Source: Pseudomonadota bacterium
Lineage (GTDB): Bacteria > Pseudomonadota > Alphaproteobacteria > Rhizobiales > Afifellaceae
Length of the DNA stretch: 6,299 nucleotides
Direction: 5' to 3'
Assembly: GCA_023417735.1 (NCBI GenBank)
Contig: JAEZEK010000229.1
Span: 1-6,299 of the forward strand
Shown: one piece after another, positions 1 to 4,059 of the stretch
Position numbering within the stretch: position 1 is the stretch's first letter
Layout of the letters: the number at the start of each line of letters is the position of its first letter
The notes under the pieces: generated by a model
Database searches by the model: none
Told to the model about the DNA's origin: nothing
The model's input: the letters and a program-made list of their open reading frames with translations, nothing else
Program-made: the position numbers and the translations under genes

Positions 1-396
1 CGGCTTGACCGCCTCGACGGTGAGGCGGTGCTGCCGGCCGTCGCGCGCCGTCCCCAGGATGGACTGACCCTCGGCGAGGCCGATCAGGGCGGCCCCGATC
101 GGCGTCAGCACCGAGACCTTGCCGGCCGCGATGTCGGCCTCCTTGGGGAAGACCAGGGTGACGCGGCGCGGCTCGCCCTCGTCGGCCCGATAGACGAGCG
201 TCGAGCCCATCCGCACGTTCTTGGCCGCGAGCTTGCGGTCGGGCACGACCACCGCGCGCTCCATCTCGGCGAGCAGCGCCTCGGCCGCATCGGGCTGGCT
301 GTCGAGCGCGAGATGGGCGAGGCTCGTGAGGCGGTCGTGGTCGCTTTCGCCGACGACGATCCGCGGCAGGCGCTTGCCGTCCAGGTCCTTCCGCAT
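1..396 (-). CDS. rnk: Rnk-type nucleoside diphosphate kinase regulator (GreA/GreB family), 3' end cut by window edge
   Basis: Reading leftwards from the ATG at 396, 132 codons are open to base 1 with no stop. Residues 10-50 form the short helical N-terminal part (LPRIVVGESDHDRL, then an Ala/Leu/Glu-rich helix). Residues 61-131 form the Gre C-terminal beta domain, with the signature VSVLTPIGAALIGLAEGQ at about 94-111. Rnk proteins are about 135-140 residues, so only a few C-terminal residues are missing. Known members bind RNA polymerase like GreA/GreB but lack the long coiled coil needed for transcript cleavage, and they influence nucleoside diphosphate kinase levels. This protein also lacks a coiled coil. 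The start is fixed by an in-frame stop at 438-436, with no other ATG, GTG or TTG codon between it and 396. A modest GGAAG ribosome site lies at 407-403. The gene is probably monocistronic, since a 308-base gap separates it from the upstream L,D-transpeptidase gene on the same strand. The family call is firm; the regulatory role is by homology. Confidence 0.9.
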   Translation of the reverse strand, partial: MRKDLDGKRLPRIVVGESDHDRLTSLAHLALDSQPDAAEALLAEMERAVVVPDRKLAAKNVRMGSTLVYRADEGEPRRVTLVFPKEADIAAGKVSVLTPIGAALIGLAEGQSILGTARDGRQHRLTVEAVKP

Positions 397-456
397 GTCG
401 TTCTTCCGCTTTCGGGCGTGCCGCTTCCGCGCGGCTCACGCCTCGCCCCCATCGGG

Positions 457-488
457 ATGATACATCGTGATTTCGCCCCGGAAACGGT
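457..488 (-). promoter_or_regulatory. Weak candidate promoter for rnk in an AT-rich island
   Basis: The only AT-rich patch in the 397-704 gap is about 457-474. On the minus strand it contains TATCAT (462-457), a reasonable -10 hexamer, with a poor -35 candidate (TTTCCG) about 16 bases upstream. The patch also holds two copies of ATCnCGAT in direct repeat (ATCACGAT and ATCCCGAT), which could be a protein site. The transcript leader would be about 55 bases. This is inference from position and composition only. Confidence 0.22.
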
Positions 489-493
489 CCGTC

Positions 494-510
494 GCGGAAG
501 GCGCTTCCGC
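494..510. repeat. Perfect 7-bp inverted repeat, loop of 3
   Basis: GCGGAAG (494-500) and CTTCCGC (504-510) are exact reverse complements around a GCG centre. The site lies about 100 bases upstream of the rnk start. It also contains the GGAAG half of a possible EcfG-like promoter reading toward rnk (508-483, minus strand). Its role is unknown. Confidence 0.6.
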
Positions 511-517
511 CGGGACC

Positions 518-562
518 AGCCCCCTCGGCTCGGGGGGCGCAGATGCGGCCGAGCCGGGGGCT
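518..562. repeat. Long imperfect inverted repeat (7 + 7 bp stem, 2-base bulge, 15-base loop)
   Basis: Bases 518-524 (AGCCCCC) pair with 556-562 (GGGGGCT), and bases 527-533 (GGCTCGG) pair with 549-555 (CCGAGCC). T525 and C526 bulge out. No T run follows on either strand, so it does not look like a classical terminator. It could be a structured RNA element, an attenuator in transcripts reading through from the L,D-transpeptidase gene, or a repeat-family palindrome. Confidence 0.6.
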
Positions 563-648
563 ACTTGCCCGCGAGCGGGTTCTCTCGCCGGGCGAGGGAG
601 AGGCGGAGGTCGGCCAGCACGTTCATGAGGGGAAGGTGGCCGCTCGGG

Positions 649-671
649 CGGCCGGGGTCAAGCCCCGGCCG
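649..671. repeat. REP-like palindrome, 9-bp perfect stem with 5-base loop
   Basis: CGGCCGGGG (649-657) and CCCCGGCCG (663-671) pair perfectly around the loop TCAAG. From memory, palindromes built on GGCCGGG plus a TCAAG- or CTTGA-like centre are abundant between genes in Rhizobiales genomes, so this is probably one copy of a dispersed repeat. The pairing is seen directly; membership of a repeat family is inference. Confidence 0.55.
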
Positions 672-680
672 ATCGCGAGG

Positions 681-703
681 AAAGGCGGCGGGCGCCGCCC
701 GCC
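681..703 (-). terminator. Probable intrinsic terminator of the L,D-transpeptidase gene
   Basis: Immediately after the L,D-transpeptidase stop (707-705), the minus-strand transcript can form a 7-bp all-GC stem (703-697 with 693-687, loop GGC). GCC and three T residues (686-681) follow. The T run is short and offset by three bases, so termination may be partial or assisted by Rho. The position directly after the stop is the strongest argument. Confidence 0.45.
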
Positions 704-704
704 T

Positions 705-1301
705 TCAGCGCAGCACGACGACGCGCGTGCCGACCTTCACCTTGTCGTAGAGGTCCGTCACGTCGTCATTGGTCATCCGGACGCAGCCCGAGGAGACCGC
801 CTGGCCGATCGTCCAGGGCTCGGTGGAGCCGTGGATGGGGTAGAGCGTGCTGCCGATATAGAGGGCGCGCGCGCCGAGCGGATTGGCGGGGCCGCCCTCC
901 ATGTAGAGGGGCAGGCCCGGCTGCCGCTTGCGCATCTGCGGCGGCGGCGTCCAGCCCGGCCATTCCGCCTTGCGCGTGATGCGGTGCGTGCCGGCCCACT
1001 GGAAGCCCTCGCGGCCGACGCCGACGCCGTAGCGGATCGCCTTGCCGTTGCCGAGCACGTAATAGAGCCGCCGTTCTGCGGTGTTCACCACGATCGTGTC
1101 GGCGCCGTAGGGGCCGGCATAGGCGACGATCTCGCGCGGCACCGGGTTGTGGCGCTGGCGCGTCTCGGCGCCGAATGTGACCCACTGCTTGGTCGAGGAG
1201 TCAAAGAACTTCGTGCCGGCCGTCGCGGCCGCCTGGCCCTCCGACTGCATCGCCAGGAGCGCGACCGCGAGGGCGGTCGCGAGAAAAGGCTTCGTCTTCA
1301 T
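705..1301 (-). CDS. Secreted L,D-transpeptidase (YkuD/ErfK-YbiS-YcfS-YnhG family)
   Basis: A protein of 198 residues. Residues 1-26 are a Sec signal peptide: K2 and K4, a hydrophobic FLATALAVALLA core and a likely cut near the GQAAA segment. The YkuD catalytic domain spans about 67-198. It shows the HGS motif with His157, and the SSGCVRM motif (170-176) with nucleophile Cys173 and Arg175. The family joins peptidoglycan stems through 3-3 links or attaches proteins such as lipoprotein or porins to the wall; which of these applies here cannot be told. The residue before GC is Ser rather than the more common His, a variant I associate with alphaproteobacterial members. The ATG at 1301 is preferred because it gives a signal peptide and follows GGGGA (1310-1306), although the 4-base spacing is tight. 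The frame is open further upstream, but that part looks non-coding. The gene is divergent from the ferritin-like gene. Confidence 0.92.
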   Translation of the reverse strand: MKTKPFLATALAVALLAMQSEGQAAATAGTKFFDSSTKQWVTFGAETRQRHNPVPREIVAYAGPYGADTIVVNTAERRLYYVLGNGKAIRYGVGVGREGFQWAGTHRITRKAEWPGWTPPPQMRKRQPGLPLYMEGGPANPLGARALYIGSTLYPIHGSTEPWTIGQAVSSGCVRMTNDDVTDLYDKVKVGTRVVVLR

Positions 1302-1319
1302 CGTGTCCCCGCAAAAACC

Positions 1320-1348
1320 ATTATCGGACGACTGCTTAGCAGCCGTCG
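1320..1348 (-). promoter_or_regulatory. Candidate promoter of the L,D-transpeptidase gene with an overlapping palindrome
   Basis: On the minus strand GATAAT (1325-1320) matches five of six -10 bases. A weak -35 (GCGACG, sharing only the central GAC with TTGACA) lies 18 bases upstream. Between them is the 11-base palindrome CTGCTTAGCAG (1332-1342), placed like an operator in the spacer. The leader would be only about 12 bases, which is short but still holds the GGGGA ribosome site. Confidence 0.3.
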
Positions 1349-1489
1349 CTTGGAAATCCGTTAAAGCGCGCGCGCCAAGCAACGCGGAAGAATACGCCAT
1401 CAGGCCCGCACCGAGAATGCGGCGCCGGCGAAACCGCGCGCGTGTGTGCCCGGCGCAACGCTCGGCCGGAAGGTCGGAACCGGACGGGC

Positions 1490-1514
1490 GGAACGGGTGA
1501 CCGCTTCCGGCGTT
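1490..1514 (+). promoter_or_regulatory. EcfG-type general stress response promoter
   Basis: GGAAC (1490-1494), then exactly 16 bases, then CGTT (1511-1514) matches the published consensus for the alphaproteobacterial general-stress sigma factor EcfG (GGAAC-N16/17-CGTT). It points at the ferritin-like gene, whose ATG begins 41 bases after CGTT. That leaves an expected leader of about 33 bases containing the ribosome site. A second GGAAC at 1476-1480 has no partner at the right distance. With uniform bases, an exact match in the roughly 920 strand-bases of promoter-side intergenic DNA here would occur by chance well under once in 100 windows. Confidence 0.8.
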
Positions 1515-1554
1515 GCGAGCGCGGACCGAAATGCCTTCCGGAGGAGATCCCGAC

Positions 1555-2061
1555 ATGGCGACCGCGAAAGAAAGACTGCTGGAATGGCTGCGCGACGCGC
1601 ATGCGGCGGAAGAGCAGGCCGAGACGATGCTGAGCGGCATGGCGAGCCGGCTGGAGCACTACCCGCAGCTCAAGGCGCGCATCGAGCAGCACATCCGCGA
1701 GACGCAGCGCCAGGCCGAGCTCGTGCGCGGCTGCATCGAGCGGAACGGCGGCAGCACCTCCGCCCTGAAGGACATGGGCGGCAAGATGCTGGCCATGGGC
1801 CAGGCGATGAGCGGCATCTTCGTCAGCGACGAGGTGATGAAGGGCGCGATCGCGAGCCACGCCTTCGAGGCGATGGAGATCGCCTCCTACCGGATCCTGA
1901 TCGCAACCGCCGAGCATGTCGGCGATACCGAGACGGCGCGCATCTGCCGCGAGATCCTCGCGGAGGAGGAGGCGATGGCGGCCTGGCTCGACGAGAACCT
2001 GCCGGACCTCACGAAGCAGTATCTCGCCCGCGAGGAGATGGGAGTGACCGCCAAGCACTGA
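1555..2061 (+). CDS. YciE/YciF-family (DUF892) ferritin-like protein
   Basis: A protein of 168 residues, close to the usual length of the family (E. coli YciF is about 166). It is almost all helix: helix 1 about 4-33 with Glu19 and Glu20, helix 2 about 37-63 with Glu49, helix 3 about 84-121 with Glu105 and Glu108, and helix 4 about 124-147 with Glu137-139 and then WLDENLP. The Glu/His-rich positions fit a four-helix di-iron ferritin-like bundle. There is no signal peptide, so it is cytoplasmic. Family members are stress-induced and thought to handle iron or oxidative damage, but no reaction is firmly established. The ATG at 1555 is chosen because GGAGGAG at 1540-1546 sits at ideal spacing. 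An in-frame ATG at 1513 would overlap the promoter. The EcfG promoter upstream implies stress control, and a hairpin downstream ends the unit. The family call is strong; the function is inference. Confidence 0.9.
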   Translation: MATAKERLLEWLRDAHAAEEQAETMLSGMASRLEHYPQLKARIEQHIRETQRQAELVRGCIERNGGSTSALKDMGGKMLAMGQAMSGIFVSDEVMKGAIASHAFEAMEIASYRILIATAEHVGDTETARICREILAEEEAMAAWLDENLPDLTKQYLAREEMGVTAKH

Positions 2062-2062
2062 C

Positions 2063-2076
2063 CGGCCGCGCGGCCG
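2063..2076. repeat. Perfect 14-base palindrome just after the ferritin-like stop
   Basis: CGGCCGCGCGGCCG is its own reverse complement and can fold as a 5-bp stem with a GCGC loop. It begins two bases after the stop codon and lies just before the stronger terminator hairpin, so it may block 3' exonucleases or simply reflect GC-rich sequence. Confidence 0.45.
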
Positions 2077-2087
2077 ACCGACAATCC

Positions 2088-2118
2088 CCCCGCGCGGCGT
2101 GCAACCGCGCGGGGATTT
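2088..2118 (+). terminator. Intrinsic terminator of the ferritin-like gene
   Basis: CCCCGCGCGG (2088-2097) and CCGCGCGGGG (2105-2114) form a perfect 10-bp stem with a 7-base loop. ATTT (2115-2118) follows. Upstream AAT at 2083-2085 could lengthen the stem past two bulged C residues. The T run is short, as is usual in GC-rich genomes. The site lies 27 bases after the stop and separates this gene from the oxidase operon. Confidence 0.65.
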
Positions 2119-2129
2119 GCGCGTTGACC
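2101..2129 (+). promoter_or_regulatory. Candidate promoter elements for the molybdenum hydroxylase operon
   Basis: Two overlapping weak signals precede the operon. GCAAC (2101-2105), 16 bases and CGTT (2122-2125) differs from the EcfG consensus at one base, and its distance to the start (45 bases) resembles the exact site before the ferritin-like gene. TTGACC (2124-2129) resembles a housekeeping -35, but no good -10 follows at 16-18 bases. Part of the first signal lies in the terminator stem. Neither is secure. Confidence 0.28.
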
Positions 2130-2169
2130 CTCCTCTTCGGGCGGCCATGCGAAGGGGAGGAGCGGCGGC

Positions 2170-3558
2170 TTGCGCGCGACGCGGGTACTGGCGGCACTTG
2201 CAGCTATCATCGTGGTCGCCGGGCTGGGCCTGGCGGCTTTCGCGTGGAGATCGGAGATCGATGCGATCGATCCTCCGGAGCGGTCGGCCTTCGACCCGGA
2301 GACGATCGCGCGCGGCGCGCAGCTCGCCGCCGTCGGAAACTGCATCGCCTGCCACACGGTTCCCGGCGGGCAGTCTTTCGCCGGCGGGCTGGCGCTGCCC
2401 ACCCCGTTCGGCACCATCTACTCGACGAACATCACGCCCGACCCGGAAACCGGGATCGGGCGCTGGAGCGAGGCGGCGTTCCGGCGCTCCATGCGCGAGG
2501 GCGTCGACCGCGAGGGCCGCCACCTCTACCCGGCCTTCCCGTACGACCATTACACGCGGGTGACCGACGAGGACGTTTCCGCGCTCTACGCCTTCCTGAT
2601 GACGCGCCGGCCGGTCACGGCCGAGGCGCCGGAAAACGAGCTGCCGTTCCCCTACAACATCCGGCCGCTGCTCGCCGGCTGGAAGCTCCTCTATCTCGAC
2701 GAGGGCGCGTTCCGCCCCGACCCGGGCCAAAGCGAGGCCTGGAACCGCGGCGCCTATCTCGCCGAGGGCCTCGGCCATTGCGGCTCCTGCCACACGCCGC
2801 GCAACCGCTTCGGCGCGCTCGAGGCGGACCGCCACTGGGCGGGCGGCGAGGCGGAGGGCTGGACCGCCTATCCGATCGACGAGACCTCGCCCGCGCCCGT
2901 CCCTTGGAACCCGGAAAGCCTCGCCTTCTATCTCAGGAACGGATGGCACGCCCATCACGGCGTCTCGCGCGGGCCGATGGCGGAGGTCACGGGCAATTTG
3001 CGCGCGCTCCCCGACGAGGACATCGAGGCAATCGCGATCTACACGGCCTCGGTCATGGGCGAGCCGACGCCGGAGCGCCTCAGCCAGGCGGAGGCGCTGC
3101 TGGCGGAGGCCGCCGGCGGGCCGGGCGCGATGATCCCCGCAGCCGACAGCCAGGCCGCGCCGACTGCGCCGGCCGGACGGAGCGGCGAGGCGATCTATCT
3201 CGGCGCCTGCTCGCCCTGCCACGATGCCGGCCGGCCGCTGCCCTTCGGCGGGCTGAACCTCGCGCTGAGCACGGCCGTCAACGCGCCGAACCCGCAGAAC
3301 ATCGTCAACATGGTCTATTTCGGGCTGCCGGCGGCCGACGGGCAGGCGAGCTCCGTCATGCCGGGCTATCGCGGCGTGATCTCGGAGGACGAGATGGCGG
3401 CGCTCCTCGACTATCTTCGCGAGCGCTTCACGGATCGGCCGCCCTGGGAGAACCTCGGCGAGATCGTGCGGGCGACCATGACCGGCGAATACCATGTCCG
3501 CGTCCTTCCCTCCGACGGGATCGAGCGGGCGCCCGAGAATGTCGGTGCGGAGGACTGA
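2170..3558 (+). CDS. Membrane-anchored triheme cytochrome c subunit of a periplasmic dehydrogenase
   Basis: A protein of 462 residues. Residues 6-25 are a hydrophobic segment after a basic start, acting as an uncleaved anchor or Sec signal. Three class I cytochrome c domains follow, with heme motifs CIACH (58-62), CGSCH (204-208) and CSPCH (347-351). Axial Met candidates are Met270 (GPMAEV) in domain 2 and Met397 (VMPGY) in domain 3. Domain 1 has YPAFPYDHY (120-128), with Phe where AdhB-type cytochromes have the ligand Met. The length and three-domain plan match cytochrome subunits of alcohol, gluconate and aldehyde dehydrogenases. The two genes that follow supply the Fe-S and Mo parts, so this should take electrons from the clusters to ubiquinone or another cytochrome. 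The start is TTG at 2170: AGGGGAGGAG at 2153-2162 is well placed, and the nearby ATG at 2147 is out of frame. The gap to the next gene is three bases. Confidence 0.92.
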   Translation: MRATRVLAALAAIIVVAGLGLAAFAWRSEIDAIDPPERSAFDPETIARGAQLAAVGNCIACHTVPGGQSFAGGLALPTPFGTIYSTNITPDPETGIGRWSEAAFRRSMREGVDREGRHLYPAFPYDHYTRVTDEDVSALYAFLMTRRPVTAEAPENELPFPYNIRPLLAGWKLLYLDEGAFRPDPGQSEAWNRGAYLAEGLGHCGSCHTPRNRFGALEADRHWAGGEAEGWTAYPIDETSPAPVPWNPESLAFYLRNGWHAHHGVSRGPMAEVTGNLRALPDEDIEAIAIYTASVMGEPTPERLSQAEALLAEAAGGPGAMIPAADSQAAPTAPAGRSGEAIYLGACSPCHDAGRPLPFGGLNLALSTAVNAPNPQNIVNMVYFGLPAADGQASSVMPGYRGVISEDEMAALLDYLRERFTDRPPWENLGEIVRATMTGEYHVRVLPSDGIERAPENVGAED

Positions 3559-3561
3559 CCG

Positions 3562-4059
3562 ATGGCAGTGACGCTCAACGTGAACGGCCAGGCGCACGAG
3601 GTCGACGCCGATCCGGCGACGCCGCTCCTCTACGCGCTGCGCGACGATCTCGGCCTCAACGGCGCGAAATACGGCTGCGGCCTCGGCCAGTGCGGATCCT
3701 GCACGGTCATGGTGGACGGCGAGCCGGTGTTCTCCTGCGTGACGCCGATCCTGATGGTGGAAGGCCGCGAGGTCACGACGGTGGAGGGGCTCGGCACGAT
3801 CGAGGAGCCGGGCCCGATGCAGGCCGCCTTCATCGAGGCGCAGGCGGCGCAATGCGGCTTCTGCATCCCCGGCATGATGATGCGGGCGCAGGCGCTGCTG
3901 CAGAAGAATCCCGGCGCGTCCGACCAGGAGATCCGCGCGGCGCTGGAGCCGAATCTCTGCCGCTGCGGCACGCACATGCGGATTCTCGCCGCGGTGCGCC
4001 GCGCCGGCGAGCTGATGCAGGCCGCCGGCCTGCCGGCATCGGATGGGAGGACCGGATGA
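3562..4059 (+). CDS. Two-[2Fe-2S] iron-sulfur subunit of a molybdenum hydroxylase (IorA/CoxS-like)
   Basis: A protein of 165 residues. The N-terminal plant-ferredoxin-like domain (about 1-77) binds one cluster through Cys39, Cys44, Cys47 and Cys59 (CGLGQCGSC, then FSC). The C-terminal four-helix domain (about 85-153) binds the second through Cys98, Cys101, Cys133 and Cys135 (QCGFC and LCRCG). All eight ligands are present. It carries electrons from the molybdenum centre to the cytochrome. It has no signal peptide, although both partners have export signals, so it is expected to fold and be carried out by Tat together with the large subunit. GGAGG at 3549-3553 lies 8 bases before the ATG. The stop codon overlaps the start of the large subunit gene. 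The family call is certain, and it fits isoquinoline 1-oxidoreductase, nicotinate dehydrogenase or membrane aldehyde dehydrogenase small subunits. Confidence 0.95.
   Translation: MAVTLNVNGQAHEVDADPATPLLYALRDDLGLNGAKYGCGLGQCGSCTVMVDGEPVFSCVTPILMVEGREVTTVEGLGTIEEPGPMQAAFIEAQAAQCGFCIPGMMMRAQALLQKNPGASDQEIRAALEPNLCRCGTHMRILAAVRRAGELMQAAGLPASDGRTG

Larger units (their letters stand above)
397..704. other. Non-coding gap rich in inverted repeats between rnk and the L,D-transpeptidase gene
   Basis: No convincing gene lies here; open frames in this stretch have no homologue I recognise and no ribosome site. The right-hand 210 bases hold a run of GC-rich inverted repeats: 494-510, 518-562, 568-579, 582-598, 649-671 and 687-703. 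Spaces between them are mostly short. The rnk leader and promoter should occupy the left 100 bases or so. Confidence 0.7.

Noticed and set aside
28..1364. Plus-strand open frames opposite rnk and the L,D-transpeptidase gene
   Set aside because: They are mirrors of the minus-strand genes. The minus-strand products carry the Gre signature and the YkuD catalytic motif, whereas these have nothing recognisable.
1513..1554. An earlier in-frame ATG for the ferritin-like gene at 1513
   Set aside because: It overlaps the -10 element of the EcfG promoter and lacks a ribosome site, while 1555 has GGAGGAG at the right distance.
1302..1640. An N-terminal extension of the L,D-transpeptidase frame upstream of 1301
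   Set aside because: It would bury the signal peptide inside the protein, and the extension crosses the EcfG promoter and the start of the ferritin-like gene.
2147..2172. ATG at 2147 as start of the cytochrome gene
   Set aside because: It is in a different frame from the cytochrome. Translation from it gives no heme motif.
1336..3975. A long open frame of about 879 codons on the minus strand opposite the ferritin-like and oxidase genes
   Set aside because: Its translation is low-complexity Arg/Ala/Leu/His-rich sequence, and it lies antisense to three well-supported genes. This is a codon-bias artefact.
1446..4055. A plus-strand frame without stops that runs through the ferritin-like, cytochrome and Fe-S genes and continues into the molybdenum subunit
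   Set aside because: It is a shadow frame in GC-rich DNA. Its translation before 4056 is Arg/Ala/Gly-rich with no domains, and the real genes in the other frames have clear motifs and ribosome sites. The protein starts at the Tat signal at 4056/4059.
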